A stretch of DNA of 44,734 nt from an uncultured Verrucomicrobia subdivision 3 bacterium (lineage in GTDB: Bacteria; Verrucomicrobiota; Verrucomicrobiia; Limisphaerales; UBA11358). The notes below the pieces were generated by a model. It was not told where the DNA came from. It did not search any database and was given only the letters and a program-made list of their open reading frames with translations. Positions within the stretch are counted from its first letter, which is position 1. Every line of letters starts with the position of its first letter. The stretch covers positions 1-44,734 of the forward strand of contig CAINLR010000157.1 of the NCBI GenBank assembly GCA_903850425.1, written 5' to 3'. A program made the translations under genes and the position numbers. Below are positions 20,668 through 29,249 of this stretch, in pieces.

Positions 20668-22348
20668 GAATCGGCGCGGCAATCAAATCGTAGTCGGTGT
20701 GGCCGACGACTTTGACTTTGGCGAATTTGCCGATCGGCAGTTTACCGCGCACATAGACGCGTCCATCAATGTCCGGGGCATCCGCCTCGCCGCGCGCGAC
20801 GAGATAATGGCCCTTCATCTGCGCCAGGTGCAGGTCGGTTTCGCGCATCAGGCCATGTTCCCAGGAACTGACGTTGGCGCTCTGAAGCTGCTTGGCATTC
20901 GCCTCGCCTTCAATCAGGACTTTGATGTCGCGACCGACAAACGATTCCGAAACGGCGACGGCAACCTGGTGCTGCGCGGCCATGGCGAGTTCGCGACGCT
21001 TTTGTTTCACTTTATCAGAAAGCTGTCCGGCCATGGCCCCAGCGCGCGTGCCGTCCTCTTTTGAATAGGCAAACACGCCGAGGCGCTCGAACTTCGTTGC
21101 GCGGATAAAATCCAGCAGCGTGTTGAAGCTTGCCTCGGTCTCGCCGGGAAAACCGACGATGAAAGTCGTGCGCAGCGCGATGCCGGGAATGCCCGCGCGA
21201 ATCTTGTGGATGAGGTCCACGATGTATTGCTGCGAGGTCTCGCGGCGCATCCGTTCGAGCATGTTTTCATGGATGTGCTGGAGCGGGATGTCCACGTAGC
21301 GCGCCACTTTATTGCAGGAGGCGATGGTTGCGATGAGTTCGTCCGTCCAATGCGCCGGATGCGTGTAGAGCAGACGAATCCAGAAATCGCCTTTAAGCGA
21401 ATTGAGTTCGCGCAGCAGCGTGCAAATCGTGGTGGCATCGGCGGCGAGGGATTTGGCAGCGGCAGAGAACTTCTCTGGCGAGGAGATGGCGCGGCTATGA
21501 TTCGCGCGCAAATCCAGTCCGTAGTAAGTGGAATCCTGCGAGATCAGATTGATCTCCTTCACACCGTCGGCAATGAGCGCCTTGGCCTCGGCGACAATAT
21601 CCGCCTGCGTGCGGCTGCGATGCGAGCCGCGCATCCGGGGAATAATGCAGAAGCTGCACGGGTGATTGCAGCCCTCGGCAATCTTCAAATAAGCAAAATG
21701 CTTCGGCGTCAGACGAAAGCGCGGCGTCTCGAAATCGGGAATGAATATCGGGCGCGCGGTGACGTCCAAGATTGCCGATTGGGGCGAAACGACGGTTTTG
21801 GTTTTGCCAAATTTTCCCGAGCCGCGCAGGGATTCTTCTTCTTCGTGACCGGAAACGTCGCGGCTTTTTTCCAGTTCCGTCAGGCGCGCGGAAATTCTCG
21901 TTTTTGAATTTTTAATTTTTAATTTTTCATTCCCTGTCTTCTCCGCGCGATTCACGATGGCCCGGCTCACGATATCGCTGACCTGCGCAACCTGGTCAAT
22001 GCCCATGAAGGCGTCCACTTCGGGCATGAGCTTGGGAAGCTCGTCGCGGAAGCGCTGCGAGAGGCAGCCGGAAACGATGACGGCCTGGCCGCGCCGGTTG
22101 GCGTCGCGCAGTTCGACCGATTCGAGAATGGTGTCCACGCTTTCTTCCTGCGCTGAGTCAATGAAGGAGCAAGTGTTGACGATGACGGCATCGGCCTGCG
22201 CGGCGTCGTTGGTGATCTCCACGCCGCCTTTCATCAGCGAGCCCAGCATGATCTCGGCATCCACCAGATTTTTGGCGCAGCCCAGCGAGATCAAGCCGAC
22301 GCGCAGCGGACGCGGTTCAGTATTTTTTTCTTTAGTCACGGAAAGCAA
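20663..22348 (-). CDS. rimO: Ribosomal protein S12 methylthiotransferase RimO, with internal insertions
   Basis: 561 residues against about 430-460 in the family. It adds a methylthio group to an Asp of ribosomal protein S12 with two Fe-S clusters. The N-terminal UPF0004 domain has Cys24, Cys60 and Cys95. The radical SAM cluster GCNHPCSFC has Cys227, Cys231 and Cys234. RYVDIPLQHIHENML and FIVGFPGET are further family blocks, and a TRAM domain ends the protein. Two low-complexity insertions explain the length: residues about 137-196, between the domains, and about 281-304, before TICTLLRELNSLKG. The first begins with NEKLKIKNSK, encoded by an AT-rich repeat. The start is TTG at 22348 or GTG at 22339; there is no earlier ATG. 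The stop lies in a dispersed repeat. Confidence 0.95.
   Translation of the reverse strand: MLSVTKEKNTEPRPLRVGLISLGCAKNLVDAEIMLGSLMKGGVEITNDAAQADAVIVNTCSFIDSAQEESVDTILESVELRDANRRGQAVIVSGCLSQRFRDELPKLMPEVDAFMGIDQVAQVSDIVSRAIVNRAEKTGNEKLKIKNSKTRISARLTELEKSRDVSGHEEEESLRGSGKFGKTKTVVSPQSAILDVTARPIFIPDFETPRFRLTPKHFAYLKIAEGCNHPCSFCIIPRMRGSHRSRTQADIVAEAKALIADGVKEINLISQDSTYYGLDLRANHSRAISSPEKFSAAAKSLAADATTICTLLRELNSLKGDFWIRLLYTHPAHWTDELIATIASCNKVARYVDIPLQHIHENMLERMRRETSQQYIVDLIHKIRAGIPGIALRTTFIVGFPGETEASFNTLLDFIRATKFERLGVFAYSKEDGTRAGAMAGQLSDKVKQKRRELAMAAQHQVAVAVSESFVGRDIKVLIEGEANAKQLQSANVSSWEHGLMRETDLHLAQMKGHYLVARGEADAPDIDGRVYVRGKLPIGKFAKVKVVGHTDYDLIAAPIR
21898..21934. repeat. AT-rich repeat tract inside rimO
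   Basis: A TAATTTTTAATTTTT-type tract translated in frame as NEKLKIKNSKT. Its minus-strand reading is closely similar to one arm of the intergenic inverted repeat at 33116-33216. It is flanked by CGCGCGGA (21885-21892) and TCCGCGCG (21942-21949), a short inverted pair. Confidence 0.55.
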
Positions 22349-22378
22349 GCCTACGCGAACGGGCGGCGGCGGTCGAAA

Positions 22379-23908
22379 TTATTTGGCGGCGGAATTGGTC
22401 GGGAGGCTTTCGACAGCGTTGGTCAGGACCGCTGGCGCATTGGTGCTCGGGGTTTCGGCGGGCAACCCGAGTTGGGTGCGCAGCACGGCCCGCGCGGCGA
22501 AGGGCAGGCCACGTTGCTGGTCCAGCATCTCGGTGACCACCTGGCGGTTCATGGTGTCGTAAGGAATGAGCGGAATGCGCTCAACCCCCTTAAAACCGTA
22601 GGCCTTGTCCACGTATCGTTGATAAACTTTCTTGCCCAGCAACTTGTAATTTTGATAACGATCCTCGTGGCCCATGACTAATTCGAAGTAGGATCGCCGA
22701 ACCAAACCAAGCAAGGCGGCATTGACGCGTTCCTGTGAGGTTTCGCCAATGTCCTCCTGCACCTTGGCCACGGCGTATTCATCCAGCGTGACATTCTTGG
22801 GAAGGGAATTGGGATCGGAGTCTATGATCGGCTTGTTGGGATAGCGCTCACCGAGCACCTTGAACCATTTGTTTGCCTCGGCCAGGCGGTAGTCTTCGTA
22901 GAGAAAATAAACGGCGTCGCGCAGAAAATTCCGATGGGCGAGCGAAATGTGTTCGCGCATCTGCGCATCATCGCGCATCATTTCTTCGTAGGCGGCGTTG
23001 ACTTTGGCGGTCAGCTCCAGATTCGGTCCGAGCGAGTAAGTGTGCGTGAAAGGATTCGCAATAATGCGCCCGTGATGGAACGCCTGCAACATGGACTGGT
23101 AAATGATCCGGCGCAGCGTGATGAGGTCGTCGGCCTTCACTTTGTCGGGATTTTTGGCGGCTGCGTCGAGGCCCGCCGCGCCCCAGTAGATGGCGTGCGC
23201 TTCCGGCAACCGCCAGTCGAACGGGCCGTATTTCTCGTCCACCTGCTTGGCGAACAGTGGATCAATCTTGTATTTTTCGTGCAACACGACGGCGTTCGTG
23301 CTTTGCGACGCGAGCAGCTCCGTAAAATTGGTGCCCTCCGGCCCAAAGAAATCCATCATCTCCTCCGCCCACTGCTGTTTGTAAAACATGTTCCCGTCGT
23401 CCAGATTCGCGCCCATCTTGTGCTGGAAAAACCACGCCAATTCGCGGTGGATCAACACGTCATTCGGATTGTAGCGCAGGCCGTCATCGCGCAGCAGTTC
23501 GATGCCGCGTTCCACCCAGCGCCAGCGGTCGGAAAAATCGCCGGGACCGTTTTCCTTGAACTTCACCGAAATGTTGTAGGCCATGTTCCAGCCCTGAAAC
23601 AGCCAGACCTGGGTGAACGTCGGCTCCAGCTTGGTGATCCAATCGGCCAACTGCGCGGCCTCAAAAAACTTGTCGTCCTGCTGCAGATCATTGGCGCGGA
23701 TCCAGAGAAAATTGGAGATCAACCCGCGAAAGCCGCCCAGCGCCACCGTCGTGAACGCCAGCATCGGCGGCGCGTTCTCAAGCACCGCCGCGTGCGTCAA
23801 TCCCAGCGCATCACGGTCCTGATTCAACGCCTGCTGCATCTGGCCGGAACCGAACAGCAGCGCCGCCGCCAACAGCACCAGCAGGATTTTTTTTGCGCGC
23901 GAGTTCAT
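22379..23908 (-). CDS. TPR-like membrane-anchored protein next to an ABC permease
   Basis: 509 residues. The N-terminal helix ILLVLLAAALLFGSGQM anchors or exports the protein. The rest is helical: ISNFLWIRANDLQQDDKFFEAAQLADWITKLEPTF, followed by long Trp/Tyr-rich helices (IHRELAWFFQHKMGAN, DAVYFLYEDYRLAEANKWFKVLGERYPN) and a Thr/Asn/Ala tail. The repeat pattern resembles divergent TPRs; I do not know a named family. The stop lies 30 nt before rimO and the start overlaps the upstream permease by 4 nt (ATGA). Position after an ATPase-permease pair mirrors the TPR protein at 5902-6759, so it is probably a periplasmic or membrane companion of the exporter. Confidence 0.65.
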   Translation of the reverse strand: MNSRAKKILLVLLAAALLFGSGQMQQALNQDRDALGLTHAAVLENAPPMLAFTTVALGGFRGLISNFLWIRANDLQQDDKFFEAAQLADWITKLEPTFTQVWLFQGWNMAYNISVKFKENGPGDFSDRWRWVERGIELLRDDGLRYNPNDVLIHRELAWFFQHKMGANLDDGNMFYKQQWAEEMMDFFGPEGTNFTELLASQSTNAVVLHEKYKIDPLFAKQVDEKYGPFDWRLPEAHAIYWGAAGLDAAAKNPDKVKADDLITLRRIIYQSMLQAFHHGRIIANPFTHTYSLGPNLELTAKVNAAYEEMMRDDAQMREHISLAHRNFLRDAVYFLYEDYRLAEANKWFKVLGERYPNKPIIDSDPNSLPKNVTLDEYAVAKVQEDIGETSQERVNAALLGLVRRSYFELVMGHEDRYQNYKLLGKKVYQRYVDKAYGFKGVERIPLIPYDTMNRQVVTEMLDQQRGLPFAARAVLRTQLGLPAETPSTNAPAVLTNAVESLPTNSAAK

Positions 23909-25296
23909 TGCGTTCCTTGCGCCGTGGCCAGTTCGCGGCGGTTAAAGAAAAGGATGCCCGCCACGACGAAAATTCCGCCGAGGATCAAAACAATCTGGGT
24001 CACCGCCAACCCAAGTTCGCTCCAAGTGATGCTGCGCCCGCTGCTCAAGGCGTCAATCGGCGAAAAGTTTTTCGCCAGGTTCACCACCGCCAGCACGCCC
24101 TTGAACGACGGGATCAGGAACGAGTCCGCAAACGAATGGCCCGCCGTGCCGCTTTCCTCGTCGCCGGCCGCCACCGTGCCGTTCTCGACCGATTCCGCCA
24201 GCGTGCCACTGGACAACACGACCAGCATCAGGGACAGCGCAAAAAACGTGGCCACTGGAAACGAAAGAAAACTGGCCGCGCACAGCCCGACCGCCGCGAG
24301 CAGCGCCATCCAGCAAAAAATAATTCCCAGTCCGCGCGCAAAGTTCAGCGCGAACCCGCCTTCGGGATACAAGACTTCCATGCCTTCATTCAGCGGGAAC
24401 AACAGCGCCGTGCCGTTTTGCGGCGGATTGATCACCGTGATTGTCAACACCCCGTCTTGGTCGAACATGTCCGGCGGAATTGGAAATTCATGGAACGTGT
24501 CCGGCGCCAAACTCATCGGCTCGCTCGGCCATATCTTCTTCATCTCCTCCGTGCCGACCAGCCACTCGAGCCTGAAGGTCCCCGACGCACTTTTTTGCGC
24601 GGCGTTGAATTTAACGCGCAACTGCAGCGGCTTGCCTTGCAGATAATTCTTGGCGAAGCCCAAGTTAATTTGCCAGATCCGCTGATAACTCGGCGGCACC
24701 AATTGCGCATCCGCCTTCACGCCCTCACGAATCTGCCGGCGCACTTCCGGCACATCCACCCTTTCCACCGGGCTATTTGTCAGCCGCCCCTGCAAAATAC
24801 GTTCGGCCACCGCATTGAGTTCCGCTGTCCTGTCCGGCTCCTTGGCCGAACCGCGCGCCACCAGCACTTCGCTCCGGAGTTTGATTTGTTCCTCCGGCGG
24901 CAACTTCGTGGCCCGCCATTGCAATAGTCCAAAAATACAAACTCCCGACAGCGCGAGTAGAACCGCGTTCAGCAGGACAATGCCCAGCCATTTGCCCAAC
25001 CAGATCTGCCAGCGCGCGATGGGCTTGGTGGCGACGACCTGGATCTGGCACTCTTCGATATCGCGGGCGAGCGTGCCGCACGACAGCCACAAGGTCGAAA
25101 TGCCGAGCAAGCCCGTCACCGCGCTCAGCGTGTAGGTCAAAATGATCTGCGTAAAACCGCGCGCCGTGCCGTCGTCATGAATCACCAGCGGCAACCCCAC
25201 CACCGCCGCGAGCAGCAGCACCGCGATGACCAGAAAGAGCTTGAACCGCAGCGCAGCTTTCCAGGTCAACCAAACAATGGCGAGGAGTCTTTGCAT
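23905..25296 (-). CDS. ABC-2 type permease with a large extracytoplasmic domain
   Basis: 463 residues. The first TM helix (FLVIAVLLLAAVVGLPLVI), a second and third hydrophobic stretch (ILTYTLSAVTGLLGISTLWL; LGIVLLNAVLLALSGVCIFGLL) and the cytoplasmic IQVVATKPIARWQIWLGKWLG segment match ABC-2 permeases. Residues about 145-310 are hydrophilic and include a beta-rich part (LQLRVKFNAAQKSASGTFRLEWLVG), a domain the shorter permeases lack. Three more helices follow (GIIFCWMALLAAVGLCAASFL, TFFALSLMLVVLSSG, VTQIVLILGGIFVVAGILFF). The adjacent ATPase gene lies upstream across an 86-bp dispersed repeat, and the downstream gene overlaps by 4 nt. The substrate is unknown. Confidence 0.75.
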   Translation of the reverse strand: MQRLLAIVWLTWKAALRFKLFLVIAVLLLAAVVGLPLVIHDDGTARGFTQIILTYTLSAVTGLLGISTLWLSCGTLARDIEECQIQVVATKPIARWQIWLGKWLGIVLLNAVLLALSGVCIFGLLQWRATKLPPEEQIKLRSEVLVARGSAKEPDRTAELNAVAERILQGRLTNSPVERVDVPEVRRQIREGVKADAQLVPPSYQRIWQINLGFAKNYLQGKPLQLRVKFNAAQKSASGTFRLEWLVGTEEMKKIWPSEPMSLAPDTFHEFPIPPDMFDQDGVLTITVINPPQNGTALLFPLNEGMEVLYPEGGFALNFARGLGIIFCWMALLAAVGLCAASFLSFPVATFFALSLMLVVLSSGTLAESVENGTVAAGDEESGTAGHSFADSFLIPSFKGVLAVVNLAKNFSPIDALSSGRSITWSELGLAVTQIVLILGGIFVVAGILFFNRRELATAQGTQ

Positions 25297-25309
25297 TTCA
25301 AATCAAATG

Positions 25310-25395
25310 AACCACGGATGGACACGGATCAACACGGATAACAAAAGTGTATCCGGTTGCTTCTGATCCGTGTGCATCGGTGTCCATCCGTGGTT
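25310..25395. repeat. AACCACGGA-ended inverted repeat, copy 2
   Basis: The outer arms AACCACGGATGGACAC (25310-25325) and GTGTCCATCCGTGGTT (25380-25395) are perfect 16-bp inverse copies. GGATCAACACGGAT words continue inside. It is the same family as 4785-4864. It fills the gap between the ABC ATPase stop (25399) and the permease start (25296). Confidence 0.85.
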
Positions 25396-25398
25396 AAA

Positions 25399-26598
25399 TT
25401 ATTTCTTCCCACCCAGCAGCGATGAGAGTTTTTCATCCGCCTTGGCCAAATCGGCCGGCTTCACCGCCGGCGCAGATTCGGTTTTGCTGGGAACGGCTTC
25501 GACCGCCTTGCCCAGTGCGGCCAGCTTGCTTTCATTCACCGCTGTTTTTGTTTCCACGGTGGAAGTTGGAGCGACTGCCTGCGTTTGCGGCAAGGACAGC
25601 TTTTCCAGGATTTTGTCCGCCGCCGGTTTGGCTTCCACGCCGCCGCGCAGATACTCCGCCACCCGCGCCCCGGATTGAGCGCCGCTGGTTTCATTTGCCG
25701 CGCGAGCCTTCGCCACGACGTCGAGGAAATAGCTTTCGAGATTCTGCGTCGGATTGTCCACGCGCACTTCGCCTTTGGAAATATCCTTGCGGATGATTTC
25801 CAGAACGCGTTCCAAGGTTTCGCGCGGCAGCACGGGCGTTGTAATTTGAAGCGTGTCCGGCGTCGCCAGCAATTCGTTCAAGGTGCCGGCGGCCTGAATT
25901 TTGCCGCCGTAATAAATGACCACGCGGTCGCAAACGTCCTCGACGTCAGACAGCAAATGGCTGCTCAAGATCACCGTCTTGCCGCGCCGCGCCAGCGCGA
26001 TGATCAAATCCTTCACCTCGCGACAGCCAATCGGGTCAAGCCCGGCGGTTGGCTCGTCCAGGATGATGAGGTCGGGATCGTTGATGAGCGCCTGCGCCAG
26101 ACCGATGCGGCGCTGCATGCCTTTGGAAAACTCGCCGACGGCACGCGTCTGGGTTTTACCCAGACCGACCATTTCCAGCAATTGTTCCGCGCGATTGTTG
26201 CGGTCGTCCTTGGAGAGATGAAACAGGTTGCCGAAAAAATCCAGCGTCTCGCGCGAGTTGAGATAGCGGTAAAGATATGATTCCTCCGGCAGATAGCCGA
26301 TGCGCGACTTCGTCTGCACATGCCGCGGCGAATGGCCGAAGACTTCAATGTGGCCTTTCGTAGGATTGAGCAGGCCGAGGAGCAGCTTGACGGTCGTGGA
26401 TTTGCCGGAACCGTTCGGTCCGAGTAAACCAAACACTTCGCCGCGCCGGACTTCAAAATCCACGTTGTCCACGGCGCGCGCCTTGGGGCGATTCCAAAAG
26501 TCCTTGAAAACTTTCGTCAACCCGCGCACGGACACGATAACCTCATCGGATTTTTGATTTCCGATGTCCGATTTCCGATTTAATTCAGCGACAGGCAT
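25399..26598 (-). CDS. ABC exporter ATP-binding protein with C-terminal extension
   Basis: 399 residues. Walker A GPNGSGKST is at 60-68, then IGYLPEESYLYRYL (Q-loop region), the signature FSKGMQRRIGLAQALI, Walker B LIILDEP with AGLDPIG, and the switch His in ILSSHLLSDVEDV. The core is related to the ATPase at 7535-8299. Two oddities: the N-terminal segment NRKSDIGNQKSD is encoded by a TCGGAAATC-type repeat, and the last 90 or so residues form an Ala/Lys/Thr-rich low-complexity tail ending in KLSSLLGGKK. It should energise the permease at 23905-25296, and possibly that at 33212-34174, which has no ATPase of its own nearby. Confidence 0.92.
   Translation of the reverse strand: MPVAELNRKSDIGNQKSDEVIVSVRGLTKVFKDFWNRPKARAVDNVDFEVRRGEVFGLLGPNGSGKSTTVKLLLGLLNPTKGHIEVFGHSPRHVQTKSRIGYLPEESYLYRYLNSRETLDFFGNLFHLSKDDRNNRAEQLLEMVGLGKTQTRAVGEFSKGMQRRIGLAQALINDPDLIILDEPTAGLDPIGCREVKDLIIALARRGKTVILSSHLLSDVEDVCDRVVIYYGGKIQAAGTLNELLATPDTLQITTPVLPRETLERVLEIIRKDISKGEVRVDNPTQNLESYFLDVVAKARAANETSGAQSGARVAEYLRGGVEAKPAADKILEKLSLPQTQAVAPTSTVETKTAVNESKLAALGKAVEAVPSKTESAPAVKPADLAKADEKLSSLLGGKK
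26545..26582. repeat. Repeat encoding the N-terminus of an ABC ATPase
   Basis: ATTTCCGATGTCCGATTTCCGATT-type sequence, made of repeated TTTCCGAT words, is read in frame as RKSDIGNQKSD between the ATG and the first strand of the ATPase. It is absent from the paralogue at 7535-8299. Confidence 0.5.
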
Positions 26599-26601
26599 AA
26601 A

Positions 26602-26841
26602 TTATTTTGTCAAAGCTTCGCGCTCTTTGGTTTCAAGTTCGGCGAGTTTTTGGAAAAGTTCTTTATTTTCAGAAAAAACTTTGTCCGCAATTTCCTCAAA
26701 TTTTTCATCAACACCGCTGTAACGAGTGGACGCCTGACGACCACGAACTTCAGCTTCGTATTCTTTGATCAAAACAAACAGCTTTTCAATTTCAGTCGGT
26801 TCAAGCGACTGAATCAATTTGATGATTTGTTCGGCTTTCAT
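26602..26841 (-). CDS. Small acidic hypothetical protein, 79 aa
   Basis: No family assigned. The protein is helical and charged: MKAEQIIKLIQSLEPTEIEKLFVLIKEYEAEVRGRQ, then a variable centre and ENKELFQKLAELETKEREALTK. The first helix (a MKAEQII start, LEP-E-KLFVLI) resembles the N-termini of some antitoxin-like small proteins, but no toxin is adjacent, so I make no such claim. The base composition is clearly more AT-rich than the surrounding genes. Its start overlaps the stop of the Cys-rich membrane protein by 4 nt, and its stop is 3 nt before the ABC ATPase. The pair probably arrived together by transfer. Confidence 0.6.
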   Translation of the reverse strand: MKAEQIIKLIQSLEPTEIEKLFVLIKEYEAEVRGRQASTRYSGVDEKFEEIADKVFSENKELFQKLAELETKEREALTK

Positions 26842-27218
26842 TTTTTATCCGAATGATTTCTCAACATCAAAAGATAATAAAACGCAATGCACAAAAAAAT
26901 TACACCCACTGAAATCAAAACCACTCTTTCGATACTTTCCGAAGAAACAAAATTTCCCCATGAGAGAAAACTGATCGTGAGTGCAGCCAAACCTCCAAGA
27001 CAAAAAAAGAGCCCCCACATTTTATAGTAACCGCCAAGAATAGGTTTGCTTCTTACACCACGTTGAATCAATTCACTGAACCCTTGAACTTCAGCCTCAC
27101 ATTTTCCCTTGCACGCAGCGCCGTGTCCAACATCCGAGACACATTCCATGCAAAGTCCCTTGCCGCAATTTTTACAGATTGCAACCGCATCAGTTTGCGG
27201 ATGGTAAAAGCATTTCAT
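26838..27218 (-). CDS. Cys-rich zinc-binding membrane protein, 126 aa
   Basis: The N-terminus has a B-box-like Cys/His pattern: CFYHPQTDAVAICKNCGKGLCMECV followed by HGAACKGKC, eight Cys with spaced His, enough for two Zn sites. Two TM helices follow (MWGLFFCLGGLAALTISFLSW and VVLISVGVIFLCIAFYYLLML). Proteins of this form occur widely as unknowns; the zinc finger is probably cytoplasmic. The gene is AT-rich compared with its neighbours. It begins 9 nt after the P1B-ATPase stop and overlaps the small acidic gene by 4 nt, so it is translated with the metal ATPase operon. A link between its metal site and the metal pump is an inference. Confidence 0.65.
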   Translation of the reverse strand: MKCFYHPQTDAVAICKNCGKGLCMECVSDVGHGAACKGKCEAEVQGFSELIQRGVRSKPILGGYYKMWGLFFCLGGLAALTISFLSWGNFVSSESIERVVLISVGVIFLCIAFYYLLMLRNHSDKK

Positions 27219-27227
27219 TGAAAACTC

Positions 27228-29231
27228 TTACGCCAGCTTCGGAGTCAGTTCGCCCGTCGGCTTCGAATGCGAGCCGTGGTCGTGTTTGTCGGCGATGGTC
27301 TCAGGATGAAAATGTTCCAGTTCCTCGCCTTTGCGGACGAGGCGGGCGCTGTTGAAAATCACGATGAGCGAACCGACGTTGTGCAACAATGCCGCGACAA
27401 TTGGGCCGATATAGCCGAACGCCGTCGCGGCCAGACCGACGATGATGAACAAGACTCCGAACAAGAAATTCTGGTTGATGACGGCGCGGGTGCTGCGCGA
27501 AAGTTTCACAAGGAACGGCAGCCGGCGAAGATCATTGTTCATCAGCGCGATTGTGGCGCTGTGGATGGCCACTTCGCTGCCGGCGGCGCCCATCGCAATG
27601 CCGATGTCGCCAGCGGCCAACGCGGGGGCGTCGTTCACGCCGTCGCCAATGACCGCGACTTTGTAGCCTTTGGCCTTCATCGCCCGGACGAATTCCACCT
27701 TGTTCTGCGGCAGACAATCGCCCTTCGCTTCTTCACAGCCGATCTCGGCGGCGACGCGGGTGGCAACCACCTGGCGGTCGCCGGAAACCATCGCGATGCG
27801 GCGGACACCGGCTTCTTTCAATTCCGCCAAAGCCTCCTTTGCGTCGGCGCGAGTTTGGTCCTGCATGCCAACCCAACCGACGCACTTGCCGTTTTGCGCG
27901 ACGAAAATCAAGCTCCAGCCTTCGGTCTCGCCCACGTCCACGAACTTCTCGAAGCCGGCGTCAATGCCGTTATCCTTCAGCCATTGCGCGCGGCCCACGA
28001 GCACACCGGCACCGTTGATCTGGGCTTTCACACCACGTCCGGCCGTTTCGGCAAAATCTTTTGGTTCGGCGAGCGGAACGCCAGCCTCGCCCGCGAGGGT
28101 CGCAAGGGCTTTGGCCGTCGGATGGTTGCTATATTTTTCGGCGGACGCGGCGAGCAACAAAAGCTCTGCGGGCTTGGTGTCACCAATTGGCGCGAGGCGA
28201 CTGACGGCCAGTTGGCCGGTCGTGAGCGTGCCGGTTTTGTCAAAGACGAAGGCATTGATCTTCGCGGCAAGTTCGATGTCAGCGACGTTCTTGATCAAGA
28301 TGCCAAGACGTGCGGCGGCGGACAGAGCGGCGACCATCGCGGTCGGCGTTGCGAGGATGAAAGCACACGGACAGGACACCACGAACACCGCGATGACGCG
28401 GCTCAAATCGTGCGTGAACGCCCAGACCAGCGCTCCGATGACCAGCACGAGCGGCGTGTAAAAGCCCATGTATTGATCCACGATTTTCTGGATCGGCAGC
28501 TTGGTTTTTTCCGCCGCGATGATCAGTTCACGCACGCGGCCAAGGGTGGTGTCCGTGCCGGCGCGGCTGACTTTGATTTCCAAAACGCCCGTGAGATTTT
28601 GCGTGCCGGCGAACACTTCGTCGCCCGCACCTTTTTCGGCGGGCAGGGATTCACCGGTGATGGTCGCCTGATTAAAGGAACCCTGACCTTTCACGATGAC
28701 ACCATCCGCCGCGACGTTGTCGCCAGGGCGGATGCGGATCACATCACCCACCGCGAGTTGGCTGGCGGCGACTTCCTCCTCGCTGCCGCCTTTCAAGATG
28801 CGGCGTGCTTTCGTGGGCGTGAGCTTGATGAGCGATTCGATGGAGTCGCGCGCGCCCTGGGCCGTGCGGGTCTCGATGATTTCGCCGGTGAGCATGAAGA
28901 AGGCGACGATGCCGGCAGTCTTGTAATCGCCAGACGCGAATGCCGCGAGCACGGCGATGGCGACGAGTTCGTTGATGCTTAGGCGACCTTGGCGCAGATC
29001 CTTGACGGCGGTGACGACAATGGGAAAGCCCAAAACCATCGCCCCGATCATGCCGCTGAAACTGGCGATGGTGTGTCCCGAATCAAAAACCCAGTCCACG
29101 ATGAAGGAGTTAATCACGCAGACGACACCAAAGACGGCCCACGGAATGGACACCACGGAATGTTCGTGGTCGTGGCCGCAGCCGCACTTGTCATCGTGTT
29201 CGTGCTGGCTTAAAAGCGAAGTGACTTGCAT
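27228..29231 (-). CDS. P1B-type heavy-metal translocating ATPase
   Basis: 667 residues. It pumps a soft metal cation across the inner membrane using ATP. The N-terminus is a His/Cys-rich stretch (HEHDDKCGCGHDHEH), not a folded HMA domain, and the C-terminus ends with HDHGSH. The key P1B motifs are the TM6 CPC in VSCPCAFILATPTAM (near residue 284), the A-domain ITGESLP, phosphorylation site DKTGTLT (near 329), the SNHPTAKAL His-Pro motif and GDGVNDAPALAAGDIGIAMG. The last helix reads LLHNVGSLIVIFNSARL: it lacks the MxxSS of copper pumps and the Asp of typical zinc pumps, so the metal is undecided. It starts 18 nt after the HflK-like gene, whose product also has a His-rich N-terminus. Confidence 0.92.
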   Translation of the reverse strand: MQVTSLLSQHEHDDKCGCGHDHEHSVVSIPWAVFGVVCVINSFIVDWVFDSGHTIASFSGMIGAMVLGFPIVVTAVKDLRQGRLSINELVAIAVLAAFASGDYKTAGIVAFFMLTGEIIETRTAQGARDSIESLIKLTPTKARRILKGGSEEEVAASQLAVGDVIRIRPGDNVAADGVIVKGQGSFNQATITGESLPAEKGAGDEVFAGTQNLTGVLEIKVSRAGTDTTLGRVRELIIAAEKTKLPIQKIVDQYMGFYTPLVLVIGALVWAFTHDLSRVIAVFVVSCPCAFILATPTAMVAALSAAARLGILIKNVADIELAAKINAFVFDKTGTLTTGQLAVSRLAPIGDTKPAELLLLAASAEKYSNHPTAKALATLAGEAGVPLAEPKDFAETAGRGVKAQINGAGVLVGRAQWLKDNGIDAGFEKFVDVGETEGWSLIFVAQNGKCVGWVGMQDQTRADAKEALAELKEAGVRRIAMVSGDRQVVATRVAAEIGCEEAKGDCLPQNKVEFVRAMKAKGYKVAVIGDGVNDAPALAAGDIGIAMGAAGSEVAIHSATIALMNNDLRRLPFLVKLSRSTRAVINQNFLFGVLFIIVGLAATAFGYIGPIVAALLHNVGSLIVIFNSARLVRKGEELEHFHPETIADKHDHGSHSKPTGELTPKLA

Positions 29232-29249
29232 ACAAATTAAGAAATCGGT

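Noticed and set aside
22934-24646. Long plus-strand open frame of about 570 codons
   Set aside because: It lies antisense to the TPR-like and permease genes, which have clear membrane and repeat features. Its own product is Arg/His-rich without motifs. Such antisense frames are expected in GC-rich coding DNA.
26602-27218. Toxin-antitoxin pair
   Set aside because: The two genes overlap and are AT-rich as in many such pairs, but the larger product is a Cys-rich membrane protein without toxin features, so the claim has no support beyond layout.
27267-28982. Long plus-strand open frame of about 570 codons
   Set aside because: It is antisense to the P1B-type ATPase, whose motifs are complete; the plus-strand product has no family features.
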